Below are positions 8,004 to 17,426 of a stretch of 35,806 nt of DNA, piece after piece. Positions within the stretch are counted from its first letter, which is position 1. Every line of letters begins with the position of its first letter. The position numbers were made by a program, and so were the translations under genes. Source of the stretch: Aquabacterium soli. Its GTDB lineage: Bacteria > Pseudomonadota > Gammaproteobacteria > Burkholderiales > Burkholderiaceae_C. The notes under the pieces were generated by a model. It did no database searches and was not told where the DNA came from. It saw nothing but the letters and a program-made list of their open reading frames with translations. The stretch lies in assembly GCF_003933735.1 (NCBI RefSeq), contig NZ_RSED01000031.1, positions 1 to 35,806 of the forward strand, in the 5' to 3' direction.

Positions 8004-8822
8004 TCACGGCCGCTGGCAACGCACGCAGAAGTAGGTGGAACGCTGCCCCTGTACCAGCCGGCGCACCGGCGTGAGGCACACCGTGCAGGGCAAGCCGGCA
8101 CGGTCGTACACCTTCGTGGACAGCTGGAAGTGGCCTGCATTGCCATGGGTGTCCCGGAAGTCCTTCAAGGACGAGCCCCCGGCCTCCACCGCCTCGTGCA
8201 GCACCTCGCGCACGGCCGACACCAGCTTCTCGCAACGCGCCAGGCCCACGCGCTGGGCTGGGGTGGCGGGGTGAATCCCTGCCCGGAACAACGCCTCGCT
8301 GGCGTAGATGTTGCCCACGCCCACCACGATGTCGCCCGCCAGCAACGCCTGCTTGATCGACACCCGGCGCCCCGCCACGCCCGCCCTCAGGTGTGCGGCT
8401 GTCCACTGCAGCGAAAAAGGCTCGACCCCCAGGCCCTGCAGCAGCCGACCCACCAGCCCTTCTTCCGGCGCGGTGCCCCACACCACGGCGCCAAAACGGC
8501 GCGGGTCGTGCAGCCTCAGGCAGCCCTGGCTGGTCAACAGGTCGAAATGATCATGCACCCCGGCAGGTCCTGGGTCGTCCGAGAACAACAGCGATCCCGA
8601 CATGCCCAGGTGCAGCAGCAGCCCCCCGCCCGGCGCCAGCGGCATCCACAAATATTTACCTCGCCGGATCACCGTGCCCACCGTCGTGCCTCGCAGCGCC
8701 GCCAAATCCTGCCCCAGCGGCCAGCGCAAGGGCTTGCCCAGGCGGACGTCCCGCACCGACGCCCCGTCGATACGGTGGGCAAAGCTGAGGCGTGTGACTT
8801 CGACTTCGGGAAGTTCTGGCAT
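8004..8822 (-). CDS. mutM: Formamidopyrimidine-DNA glycosylase
   Basis: This 272-aa bifunctional glycosylase/AP lyase excises 8-oxoguanine and formamidopyrimidines. The N-terminus MPELPEVE supplies the catalytic Pro2 and Glu3. K56 in RRGKYLW is the conserved Lys, the helix-two-turn-helix region [13 protein letters not shown] lies at 167-179, and the C-terminal zinc finger has C246, C249, C266 and C269 with R261 at the tip. It is complete and of normal length. Its start is divergent from the TPR gene, with 164 bases between the start codons. Downstream in the same direction are the dynamin-like gene (129-base gap) and mutY, so both GO glycosylases sit in one locus. Confidence 0.97.
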   Translation of the reverse strand: MPELPEVEVTRLSFAHRIDGASVRDVRLGKPLRWPLGQDLAALRGTTVGTVIRRGKYLWMPLAPGGGLLLHLGMSGSLLFSDDPGPAGVHDHFDLLTSQGCLRLHDPRRFGAVVWGTAPEEGLVGRLLQGLGVEPFSLQWTAAHLRAGVAGRRVSIKQALLAGDIVVGVGNIYASEALFRAGIHPATPAQRVGLARCEKLVSAVREVLHEAVEAGGSSLKDFRDTHGNAGHFQLSTKVYDRAGLPCTVCLTPVRRLVQGQRSTYFCVRCQRP

Positions 8823-8958
8823 AACGGATGACCACCTGGGGGAACCGCCTCGCTTTACAAGGCTCAGACCAAGCTCAAACGGCCCAAACCGGCATCATCG
8901 CGCAAGAACAGGGTGCGATGAATTGCCACCACGAAGCTTCATGGCTCGCCCGCGTGCC

Positions 8959-8964
8959 TAGAAT
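8959..8964 (+). promoter_or_regulatory. Probable -10 box of the TPR-lolB unit
   Basis: TAGAAT (8959-8964) lies 22 bases before the TPR gene start; GGAG (8978-8981) is the Shine-Dalgarno sequence. The -35 region is weak; GCTTCA (8936-8941) at 17-base spacing is the best candidate. Confidence 0.45.
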
Positions 8965-8986
8965 GCACTTCAACGATGGAGTGTTC

Positions 8987-10861
8987 ATGCACCTGCGCTT
9001 TTCCGCTGCCCCCCAAACTGCCCCCTTTCGCCCGACGCCGCTGCGCTGTTCGGTGACCCTTGCCCTGGCGACCTTGCTGTGGGCATTCGCCCCCGGGGCA
9101 CATGCCCAGGAGCAGCCTGCGCCGGCCGCGTCCCAGACGCCCGCAACGCCGACCCCGGACAAGGCTGACAGCAAGCCACCCGAGCGTGGCCCTCAAGTCC
9201 GCAACTCGGCCTTGGACAGCAACCTGTTCTACCAATTGCTGATCGGCGAGATCCAGGCGCGAGATGGTGACTACGGCACCTCCTACCAGCTTTACTTCGA
9301 AGCGGCCAAACGCCTGAAGAGCAGTCAGCTCTACCAACGTGCTGTGGATGTGGCCCTGCAGGCCAGAGCCGGTGAACAAGCCCTCGTGGCCGCCCAGGCC
9401 TGGCGCCAGGCGCTGCCGCAAGACCGCGAGGCGTCGGAGTACACCGCCCAGATCCTGATGGCCCTGGGACGCACCAGCCAACTGGCAGGCCCGCTTGAAA
9501 GCCTGATCCGTCTGACGCCAACGCCGCAGCAGCCTCAGGTGATCGCCTCGCTGCCCCGCTCGCTGAACCGCATGACAGACCGCAAGGCCGCTGCCCGCGT
9601 CGTCGACGAAGCCACGGCGCCCTGGCGCGAGCCTCTGCCGGGCATGGCCGAGGCCTGGGCCGCCAGCAGCGAAGGTTGGCTGTCCGCAGGCGATCAGGCG
9701 CAGGCCGAAGCCGCGCTGCTCAAAGCCCGCGATGCCAACCCGAACCTGTTGGCGGTGGGCTTGCTGGCCCTGGACCTCATGGGCCGCAACCCGGCGCTCG
9801 AATCCATCGTCACCGCACAGCTGAAGGCGCAGCCTTCCGTGGTGCTGCGGCTGGCCTATGCCCGCAAGCTGGCCACCACGCAGCGGCTGAAAGAAGCTGG
9901 AGAACAACTCGACGCCATCGTCGCCGAACAACCCGACAACGCCGGGGCGTGGATCACATTGGCCGCGGTGCGATTGGAGCTCAAGCAGCTCGACTTGGCC
10001 GAGCAGGCCACCACACGCTTCCTGGCCTTGCAGGAGCCCGCCAACAAGCCACCGTCCGTGACGGCTGCCCTGGCCGATGCCGCCCACAGCGGGTTGGACC
10101 CCGAGGCCGGCTACCTGATGATGGCGCAGATCGCCGAGAACCGAGGACGCATCGGCCTGGCCGACGACTGGCTCAAGAAGGCAGACCCCGCCGGCACCAA
10201 GCTGCGCATCCAGGCCGCACGCGCACGGCTGATGGCGGCCAATGGCAAGGTCGAACAAGGGCGGGCTCTGATCCGAGCCATCCCCGAGGCCGAACCTCGC
10301 GACGCGCTGACCAAGATCGCTGCCGAATCCCAGCTGCTGCGCGACGTGGGCCAGGAAGCCGAAGCCTACAAGCTGCTGGAAGAAGCCAACAAACGCTTCC
10401 CCGACGATCCCGATTTCCTGTATGACCAGGCCATGCTGGGCGAAAAGCTCAAGCGCTTCGACGATTCGGAAAAACTGCTGCGCCGCGTCATCGAGATCAA
10501 GCCTGATCACTCGCATGCCTACAACGCGCTGGGCTACAGCCTGGTGGACCGGGGCATCCGGCTGGACGAAGCCCGCACCTTGATCACCAAGGCACTCGAA
10601 CTGCGCCCGGGCGACCCGTACATCACCGACAGCCTGGGCTGGCTGGAGTTCCGCGCTGGCCGCCCTGAAGAGGCCGTGAAGTGGCTGCGCCAGGCCTACC
10701 TGAGCAAGTCCGACACCGAGATCGCCGCCCACCTGGGCGAAGTGCTCTGGACCATGGGACAACGCGATGAAGCCCTGCGCATCTGGAAAGAAGGCATCGC
10801 GCAGGATCCTCGCAACGAAACGCTGCGCGAGACGATCAAGCGGCTGCAGGCGCCCCTGTGA
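8987..10861 (+). CDS. Exported tetratricopeptide-repeat protein
   Basis: This 624-aa protein begins with a signal peptide ending in GAHA (cleavage after about residue 40), followed by a Pro/Ala/Thr-rich linker and a long helical repeat region. The clearest TPR units run from about residue 470 to 610 (for example 'HSHAYNALGYSLVDRG' and 'AEHLGEVLW'-like helices). It probably works as a periplasmic scaffold at the outer membrane. Start ATG 8987 is chosen because it gives the signal peptide and has GGAG five bases upstream; an in-frame start at 8828 would add 53 residues with no signal. Its stop overlaps the lolB GTG start by four bases. This coupling and the position next to lolB suggest a role in lipoprotein or envelope biogenesis, but no partner can be named. 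Confidence 0.85.
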   Translation: MHLRFSAAPQTAPFRPTPLRCSVTLALATLLWAFAPGAHAQEQPAPAASQTPATPTPDKADSKPPERGPQVRNSALDSNLFYQLLIGEIQARDGDYGTSYQLYFEAAKRLKSSQLYQRAVDVALQARAGEQALVAAQAWRQALPQDREASEYTAQILMALGRTSQLAGPLESLIRLTPTPQQPQVIASLPRSLNRMTDRKAAARVVDEATAPWREPLPGMAEAWAASSEGWLSAGDQAQAEAALLKARDANPNLLAVGLLALDLMGRNPALESIVTAQLKAQPSVVLRLAYARKLATTQRLKEAGEQLDAIVAEQPDNAGAWITLAAVRLELKQLDLAEQATTRFLALQEPANKPPSVTAALADAAHSGLDPEAGYLMMAQIAENRGRIGLADDWLKKADPAGTKLRIQAARARLMAANGKVEQGRALIRAIPEAEPRDALTKIAAESQLLRDVGQEAEAYKLLEEANKRFPDDPDFLYDQAMLGEKLKRFDDSEKLLRRVIEIKPDHSHAYNALGYSLVDRGIRLDEARTLITKALELRPGDPYITDSLGWLEFRAGRPEEAVKWLRQAYLSKSDTEIAAHLGEVLWTMGQRDEALRIWKEGIAQDPRNETLRETIKRLQAPL

Positions 10862-11457
10862 GGGCCAGTCGAAGCCTGTCGGTCGCGGCGCTTGCCGTGG
10901 TCGTGCTGCTGTCGGGTTGCGCGCACCGGGTGGGCACGCCAGACACTGCCGGTTCATCGGCCGACAGCGGCCCGGCAACTTCCGCGCCAACCCATTACAA
11001 CGGCCCCTGGGACGGCCGCATGAGCCTCAAGCTCGCCGCCTTCGGCCAAGAGGCCGCCAAGGGTGTGCAGGTCACCTTCAACCTCGATGGCACGCCGGCC
11101 CGTGGCACGCTGGACCTGTCCACGCCGCTGGGCACGCGCATGGCCTCCGTGCAGTGGCATGAGCGCATGGCCGTGCTGCGCACCTCCGATGGCGAGCAGC
11201 CCTTTGAATCGCTCGATGAATTGACTCGCCACGTGCTGGGCGAGGCCTTGCCCATCCCGGCCCTGATGGCCTGGCTGGAGGGTGGCCCGGCGGCTGATCA
11301 AGCCTGGCAAGGCCAGCCCGAGGGCAACCGGCAGCAGTTCACCCAGGCCGGCTGGCAGGTGGACCTGCGCGAGCGCGACAGCGGCTACATCGACGCACAG
11401 CGCCCCGCCAGCCCCAGCCAACGCGGCGTCACGCTGCGGGTCCGCATCGACCGCTGA
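10858..11457 (+). CDS. lolB: Outer-membrane lipoprotein receptor LolB
   Basis: This 199-aa lipoprotein accepts lipoproteins from the periplasmic carrier LolA and inserts them in the outer membrane. The signal peptide ends in a lipobox LLSGC with lipidated C21. The body matches the LolB half-barrel, including the YNGPWDGRMSLKL start and the 'QAGWQVDLRERDSGY' region. It starts at GTG 10858, overlapping the TPR gene stop (GTGA). In beta- and gammaproteobacteria lolB regularly precedes ispE, as here. Confidence 0.88.
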   Translation: MRASRSLSVAALAVVVLLSGCAHRVGTPDTAGSSADSGPATSAPTHYNGPWDGRMSLKLAAFGQEAAKGVQVTFNLDGTPARGTLDLSTPLGTRMASVQWHERMAVLRTSDGEQPFESLDELTRHVLGEALPIPALMAWLEGGPAADQAWQGQPEGNRQQFTQAGWQVDLRERDSGYIDAQRPASPSQRGVTLRVRIDR

Positions 11458-11477
11458 GGCGCCAGCCTGCTGGCGCC
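11458..11477 (+). other. Perfect hairpin between lolB and ispE
   Basis: GGCGCCAG (11458-11465) and CTGGCGCC (11470-11477) form a perfect eight-base-pair stem with a CCTG loop, starting directly after the lolB stop. No T-run follows, so it is more likely an mRNA-stabilising or partial-termination element than a full terminator. Confidence 0.5.
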
Positions 11478-11498
11478 GCCTCTCACTGAAAGCATCTC

Positions 11499-12377
11499 AT
11501 GCCTGCCTTGAGCGATCTGCGCGCCCCGGCCAAGCTCAACCTGTTCCTGCACGTCACGGGCCGCCGCCCCGATGGCTATCACCTGCTGCAATCGGCCTTC
11601 GTGCTGATCGACTGGGCCGACACGCTGCACATCGAGACACGCACAGACGGTCAGTTGCGCCGCCACGACCTGGGCCCTGCCCTGCCCCCTGATGACCTGT
11701 GCCTGAAAGCCGCTCGCCTGCTTCAAGCCGAGAGCGGCTGCACACTCGGCGCCGACATCCACATCGACAAGCTGGTGCCCTGGGGTGCCGGCATGGGCGG
11801 CGGCAGCTCTGATGCGGCCACCGTGCTGCTGGCCCTCAACCAACTGTGGAACCTGCATTGGCCGGGCGAGCGGCTCGAAGCACTGGCCCTGCGCCTGGGC
11901 GCCGACGTGCCCTTCTTCATACGCGGACAGCATGCCTGGGTAGAAGGTATCGGCGAGCAGATCACGCCGATAACTTTGCCCGCCGATACATTGGCCACAC
12001 CACTGGCGGTGCTCAAGCCGCCAGTGACCATCCCCACCGTGGCGATTTTCAACAACACCGGCCTGAAACGCGACACACCCCATGCTATAGTCGCGGCCTT
12101 TCTTGCAGCGCCCAGGCGCTTCGGACACAACGATCTGCAAGGGCCCGCAACGGCCTACAGCGATCAGGTCGTCCAGGCGCTTGAGATCATGCAAGACCGC
12201 TTCGGCAACAGCCGGATGACGGGATCAGGCAGCGCAGTGTTTTCCTGGGTCGAACCAGAGTTCGCAACGGAATACGCAGGCGCCACCGACACGGTCCCAT
12301 CGTTCAGCCCGCCTGATGTTGGTCTGGCAGATCCCACATGGGCCGGTCGACTCTGTCGTCTGCTGCCAGGTGAGTGA
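11499..12377 (+). CDS. ispE: 4-diphosphocytidyl-2-C-methyl-D-erythritol kinase
   Basis: This 292-aa GHMP-family kinase phosphorylates CDP-methylerythritol in the MEP route to isoprenoids. Visible features are the substrate-binding start APAKLNLFLHVTGRRPDGYH (K12), the ATP loop PWGAGMGGGSSDAA (94-107), D136 in LGADVPFF, and the GHMP C-terminal motif MTGSGSAVFSW. It lies 41 bases after lolB and is followed by tRNA-Gln and prs, the usual betaproteobacterial order. Confidence 0.95.
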   Translation: MPALSDLRAPAKLNLFLHVTGRRPDGYHLLQSAFVLIDWADTLHIETRTDGQLRRHDLGPALPPDDLCLKAARLLQAESGCTLGADIHIDKLVPWGAGMGGGSSDAATVLLALNQLWNLHWPGERLEALALRLGADVPFFIRGQHAWVEGIGEQITPITLPADTLATPLAVLKPPVTIPTVAIFNNTGLKRDTPHAIVAAFLAAPRRFGHNDLQGPATAYSDQVVQALEIMQDRFGNSRMTGSGSAVFSWVEPEFATEYAGATDTVPSFSPPDVGLADPTWAGRLCRLLPGE

Positions 12378-12419
12378 AAAAATTTCGCCACACCGCAGCA
12401 AACGACGAAAAAACCGGCA

Positions 12420-12425
12420 TACAAT
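12420..12425 (+). promoter_or_regulatory. Probable -10 box upstream of tRNA-Gln
   Basis: TACAAT (12420-12425), in the context GGCATACAATG, is the only strong -10 match in the ispE-tRNA gap. A good -35 box is not visible. Between it and the tRNA, CGAAAC and GTTTCG can form a short hairpin. Confidence 0.4.
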
Positions 12426-12496
12426 GTGAGGCTTACGCGGAGATCCGGCGAAACACCAGTTTCGGCTCCGGTCTGGCAACAGATCGAAGCCTGTGT

Positions 12497-12573
12497 AGGG
12501 GAGTCGCCAAGTTGGTTAAGGCATCGGATTTTGATTCCGACATGCGAAGGTTCGAATCCTTCTTCCCCTGCCA
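12497..12573 (+). tRNA. tRNA-Gln (anticodon TTG)
   Basis: A complete cloverleaf is visible. The acceptor strand AGGGGAG (12497-12503) pairs with TTCCCCT, with one terminal G-T pair. The anticodon stem TCGGA/TCCGA encloses the loop TTTTGAT with anticodon TTG at 12531-12533, and the T arm carries GGTTCGAATCC. The discriminator base is G at 12570 and the CCA end is encoded (12571-12573). It sits between ispE and prs, a conserved place for this tRNA in betaproteobacteria. Confidence 0.97.
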
Positions 12574-12630
12574 CACTGCACACCGGATCGTTGCTGACAA
12601 GTTGTTCCCCCTGATTCAAGAAACACGCTG

Positions 12631-12679
12631 TGCCGCCCTTTGATCGTTCAGATCATTCACCGGGCGGCATTGGTTTTTT
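12631..12679 (+). terminator. Terminator-like structure between tRNA-Gln and prs
   Basis: TGCCGCCC (12631-12638) pairs perfectly with GGGCGGCA (12662-12669). The enclosed arm holds a small GATC...GATC hairpin. TTGG and six T residues follow (12674-12679). The structure ends 13 bases before the prs ATG, so it either terminates the tRNA transcript or acts as an attenuator for prs. Confidence 0.65.
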
Positions 12680-12692
12680 CTGAGTTTGCCCC

Positions 12693-13655
12693 ATGCTCTC
12701 TGATACCGTCGTGTTCACCGGCAACGCCAATCCGGCGCTGGCCCAGGAAATCGCCTCCCACCTCGGTCTGGAGCTCGGCAAAGCCGCAGTCGGCCGTTTC
12801 TCCGATGGTGAAACCACCGTCGAGATCCAGCAGAACGTGCGGGGTCGCGAGGTCTTCGTGGTGCAGTCCACCTGCGCCCCGACCAACGACAACCTGATGG
12901 AACTGCTGGTGATGGTCGACGCGCTCAAGCGCGCCTCGGCCCAGCGCATCACGGCCGTCATCCCCTACTTCGGCTACGCCCGCCAGGACCGCCGCCCCCG
13001 CTCCACCCGCGTCCCCATCTCGGCCCGTGTCGTGGCCGATCTGCTGGAAACCGTGGGCGTCGAGCGCGTGCTGACGATGGACCTGCACGCCGACCAGATC
13101 CAGGGCTTCTTCCGCATCCCGGTCGACAACATCTACGCCTCGCCGGTGTTGCTGTCCGACCTGCAATCCAAGCGCTACGACGACCTGGTCGTCGTGTCGC
13201 CTGATGTGGGCGGCGTGGTGCGCGCCCGTGCGCTGGCCAAGCAACTGGGCTGCGATCTGGCCATCATCGACAAGCGCCGTCCCAAGGCCAACGTGTCCGA
13301 AGTGATGCACGTCATCGGCGAAATCGACGGCCGCAACTGCGTGATCATGGACGACATGATCGACACCGCCGGCACACTGGTCAAGGCCGCCGAGGTGCTC
13401 AAGGAGCGCGGCGCCAAGAGCGTGTACGCCTACTGCACGCACGCCGTGTTCTCGGGCCCGGCCATCGAACGCATCAAGGCATCGCACCTCGACGAGGTCG
13501 TGATCACCAACACCATTCCGCTGAACGGTTCGGCCCAGGACACGACGAAGATCCGTCAGCTGTCCACGGCCTTCCTGTTCGCAGAGACCATCCGCCGCAT
13601 CACCGACGGCGACTCGGTCACTTCGCTTTTCTCGGAGCAGAACAACAACTTCTGA
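12693..13655 (+). CDS. prs: Ribose-phosphate pyrophosphokinase
   Basis: This 320-aa enzyme makes PRPP from ribose-5-phosphate and ATP for purine, pyrimidine, His, Trp and NAD synthesis. The start [20 protein letters not shown], the ATP loop '[20 protein letters not shown]', the histidine-containing [12 protein letters not shown] and the PRPP motif [12 protein letters not shown] (about 217-228) are all present. The length is typical of class I enzymes. The start has only a weak Shine-Dalgarno (TGAG, 12681-12684) directly after the T-run of the preceding hairpin. A terminator and rplY follow. Confidence 0.97.
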   Translation: MLSDTVVFTGNANPALAQEIASHLGLELGKAAVGRFSDGETTVEIQQNVRGREVFVVQSTCAPTNDNLMELLVMVDALKRASAQRITAVIPYFGYARQDRRPRSTRVPISARVVADLLETVGVERVLTMDLHADQIQGFFRIPVDNIYASPVLLSDLQSKRYDDLVVVSPDVGGVVRARALAKQLGCDLAIIDKRRPKANVSEVMHVIGEIDGRNCVIMDDMIDTAGTLVKAAEVLKERGAKSVYAYCTHAVFSGPAIERIKASHLDEVVITNTIPLNGSAQDTTKIRQLSTAFLFAETIRRITDGDSVTSLFSEQNNNF

Positions 13656-13666
13656 GCCGAGTCGCT

Positions 13667-13692
13667 GGCCTGGTGCATGCACCGGGCCTTTT
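13667..13692 (+). terminator. Terminator after prs
   Basis: GGCC-T-GGTG (13667-13675) pairs with CACC-G-GGCC (13680-13688) around a CATG loop and is followed by TTTT (13689-13692). The stem includes one T-G pair. Confidence 0.65.
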
Positions 13693-13737
13693 CCCAGGCG
13701 CCTGGTCGCGGGCGCCTTACTTCACCTGGAGTCATCC

Positions 13738-14361
13738 ATGAAATTCACCGCTTTTGAGCGCAATCTGCAGGGGACCGGAGCGAGCCGCCGCCTGCGCATT
13801 TCCGGCAAGGTGCCCGGTATCGTTTACGGCGCAGGCCAAGAACCCAAGAACATCGAAGTCGACCACAACGCGCTGTACCACGCCATGCGCAAGGAAGCCT
13901 TCCACTCGTCCATCCTCGAGATGGACCTGGGCGGCAAGGTCGAGAAGGTTCTGCTGCGCGACTACCAGACGCACCCCTACAAGCAGCAAGTGCTGCACGT
14001 GGACTTCCAGCGCATCGACGCCACCACGCGCATCCACAAGAAGGTGCCCCTGCACTTCGTCAACGAAGCCGAGTCGCCCGCTGTCAAGCTGGACAAGTGC
14101 CTGATCAACCACGCCGTCGCCGAACTCGAGATCGAATGCCTGGCCGAGAAGCTGCCTGAATTCCTGACGATCGACCTGGGCCATGTGGTCAAGGGCCAGT
14201 CCATCCACGTGGACGACCTGAAGCTGGACGCTGGCGTGAAGGTGCTGACCCACGGCCGCAAGAACCCGATCATCGCCTCCGTGGTCGAGCCCGTGGTCGA
14301 AGAGATCGTGGCCGCCCCCGTGGTGGCCGAGCCTGCCAAGGGCAAGGGCAAGAAGAAGTAA
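13738..14361 (+). CDS. rplY: 50S ribosomal protein L25 (Ctc form)
   Basis: This 207-aa protein is the long, two-domain form of L25. The N-terminal 5S rRNA-binding domain (about 1-93, with [14 protein letters not shown] and GIVYG motifs) is followed by the TL5/Ctc C-terminal beta domain and an Ala/Val/Lys-rich tail ending in GKGKKK. It binds 5S rRNA in the central protuberance. GGAG (13728-13731) precedes the ATG by six bases. The place between prs and pth is the conserved one. A strong terminator follows. Confidence 0.95.
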   Translation: MKFTAFERNLQGTGASRRLRISGKVPGIVYGAGQEPKNIEVDHNALYHAMRKEAFHSSILEMDLGGKVEKVLLRDYQTHPYKQQVLHVDFQRIDATTRIHKKVPLHFVNEAESPAVKLDKCLINHAVAELEIECLAEKLPEFLTIDLGHVVKGQSIHVDDLKLDAGVKVLTHGRKNPIIASVVEPVVEEIVAAPVVAEPAKGKGKKK

Positions 14362-14388
14362 TTCTTCGGCCCTGCTCTCCAGCAGACC

Positions 14389-14413
14389 AAGCCCCGCCCC
14401 GGCGGGGCTTTTT
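14389..14413 (+). terminator. Terminator after rplY
   Basis: AAGCCCCG (14389-14396) and CGGGGCTT (14403-14410) form an eight-base-pair stem around CCCCGG, running into a T-rich tract (14409-14413). Confidence 0.85.
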
Positions 14414-14472
14414 CTTGGGCGGGCCACTCGCCGGCCCGATGCCCTCATCGTTTTTTGCGCGACACTTCGGCC

Positions 14473-15144
14473 ATGATTCGACTCTTTGTGGGCCTGGGCA
14501 ACCCGGGCACCGAATACGACGACACGCGGCACAACGCCGGCTTCTGGTACATCGACCAGCTGGCACGCCGGTTGAACGTGCACTTGGCCATGGACCGGAG
14601 CTACCACGGCTTCGTGGCACGGGCCAACACACCGCAGGGCCCGGTGTGGCTGCTGCAGCCGCAGACCTACATGAACCTGTCGGGCAAGTCGGTGGCCGCA
14701 TTGGCGCGCTTCTTCAAGATAGCGCCCAACGAGATCCTGGTGGCGCACGACGAACTCGACATGCTGCCCGGGCAGGTCAAGATCAAGCAAGGTGGCGGGC
14801 ACGCCGGCCACAACGGCCTGCGCGACACGCATGCACAACTCGGCTCCCCCGACTACTGGCGCCTGCGCCTGGGCATCGGCCACCCAGGCATCAAGGCCGA
14901 GGTGGCCGCCTATGTGCTGCGCAAACCCCCGATGAGCGAGCGCGAATTGATCGAGCAATGCATCGACAAGGCGCTGCAGGCCACTGATGCGCTGCTGGCA
15001 GGCGACATGGCCAAGGCCACGGCAGCCATCCATGCCGGCGCGCAACGCCCCAAACCGCCCAAGCCCGCCCGCCCAGTGGCCGATGCGGCCGGTGTGGCAG
15101 ATCTGTCCGCGTCCGAAAAATCAAGCACCCCCAAAGAGGGATAG
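14473..15144 (+). CDS. pth: Peptidyl-tRNA hydrolase
   Basis: This 223-aa enzyme recycles peptidyl-tRNAs that drop off ribosomes. Catalytic and binding residues are N10 (GLGNPG), H20 (TRHNAGF), N68-type '[12 protein letters not shown]', D93 ([10 protein letters not shown]) and the [10 protein letters not shown] loop. The family core ends near residue 190; an additional Pro/Lys/Ala-rich tail of about 30 residues follows. ATG 14473 ([12 protein letters not shown]) is preferred over an in-frame ATG at 14455 because family members start there. It has its own terminator upstream, so it is probably transcribed separately from rplY. Confidence 0.96.
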   Translation: MIRLFVGLGNPGTEYDDTRHNAGFWYIDQLARRLNVHLAMDRSYHGFVARANTPQGPVWLLQPQTYMNLSGKSVAALARFFKIAPNEILVAHDELDMLPGQVKIKQGGGHAGHNGLRDTHAQLGSPDYWRLRLGIGHPGIKAEVAAYVLRKPPMSERELIEQCIDKALQATDALLAGDMAKATAAIHAGAQRPKPPKPARPVADAAGVADLSASEKSSTPKEG

Positions 15145-15198
15145 TCGCCCCAGGGGAACGGCACCAAACTGGTCTCAAAACACCAGGGGATCGTTTCC

Positions 15199-16600
<1,402 letters not shown>

Positions 16601-17320
16601 TCAGATGCCCTGGGCGTGGCCGCCCGGCGGGCTGGCCACACGCTCGATCAGGTGATAGTGCACCACGCCGGCCCTGCCCTGGCGGTGCAACCGCAGGCTT
16701 GCGGGCAAATGAAGGGCATGCGCGCCCTCTCTGACAGGCGAGCTTGGGTCAACGCAAGGCATGGGCGCCTCCAGGTAGATCCAGCCGCCCACCGGGATAC
16801 AAGTGACGGCTGCCTTCAGTGCAGCATCGAACAAACCGGCATCGAAGGGCGGGTCCAGCAGCACCAGATCGAAGCCGCCTGGCTGTTGCACGCCCTGCCG
16901 CGTCATCCAGGCCACAGCGTCTGCCGCCTGGACAGTCACCGCCGAGGCACCCAGCTTCTGAACATTGGCCTGGATGTGCCGCACCAGTGCGGGCTCGCGT
17001 TCGAGCATCACCACGGCATCGGCGCCGCGTGAGGCGGCCTCGAGCCCGAGCGCACCGCTGCCGGCAAAGGCATCCAGCACTCGCCAGCCACTCAGATCCT
17101 GGCCCAGCCAATTGAAAAGGGTTTCTCGCACGCGGCTGGAGGTGGGCCGCAAGCCGGGCCAAATGGGCACGCTGAGAGGAGTGCGCTTGAAGCGCCCACC
17201 GATCAGGCGCACCTCTTGCGGCGCCTGGCGTGCCACCCTGCGAGCCTGGTCGCCAGCCAGTGACTGCTCAGGCGCAGAACGGGCAGTCGGAGGCGTGGAA
17301 GCAGCACGTGATCGGCGCAT
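16601..17320 (-). CDS. rsmD: 16S rRNA (guanine(966)-N(2))-methyltransferase
   Basis: This 239-aa SAM-dependent methyltransferase modifies G966 of 16S rRNA. After a basic N-terminal extension of about 35 residues, the RsmD core starts at VRLIGGRFKRTPLSVP. The SAM-binding DAFAGSGALGLEAASRGA and the catalytic LLDPPFD are present. It is transcribed divergently from ftsY, 106 bases away, a classical arrangement (E. coli rsmD-ftsY are also adjacent). The promoter is probably the palindromic element at 17389-17420. The first ATG at 17320 is used; a shorter start within the basic extension cannot be excluded. Confidence 0.93.
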   Translation of the reverse strand: MRRSRAASTPPTARSAPEQSLAGDQARRVARQAPQEVRLIGGRFKRTPLSVPIWPGLRPTSSRVRETLFNWLGQDLSGWRVLDAFAGSGALGLEAASRGADAVVMLEREPALVRHIQANVQKLGASAVTVQAADAVAWMTRQGVQQPGGFDLVLLDPPFDAGLFDAALKAAVTCIPVGGWIYLEAPMPCVDPSSPVREGAHALHLPASLRLHRQGRAGVVHYHLIERVASPPGGHAQGI

Positions 17321-17388
17321 GACTCTGGGGTCTCGGGGAAATGGGCAGGTGGCGACTGCGACGGCAGGCCGCGCGCCTCAGCCGGCGG

Positions 17389-17420
17389 ATTGTAGGCGCC
17401 ACGAACGGCCCGCCTACAAT
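17389..17420. promoter_or_regulatory. Palindromic divergent promoter of rsmD and ftsY
   Basis: ATTGTAGGCG (17389-17398) and CGCCTACAAT (17411-17420) are perfect inverted repeats. Each arm provides a TACAAT -10 box for the gene it faces and a TTGTAG -35-like box for the opposite gene, at 19-base spacing. The plus-strand -10 (17415-17420) is six bases before the ftsY ATG. Confidence 0.6.
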
Positions 17421-17426
17421 CGGGGC

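Noticed and set aside
8939..10990. 683-codon open frame on the minus strand across the TPR and lolB genes
   Set aside because: High GC content keeps antisense frames open; the plus strand has a signal peptide, TPR motifs, a lipobox and coupled start/stop signals.
12164..12619. Open frames running through tRNA-Gln on both strands
   Set aside because: The cloverleaf, encoded CCA and conserved position show this is a tRNA gene; the frames have no recognisable domain.
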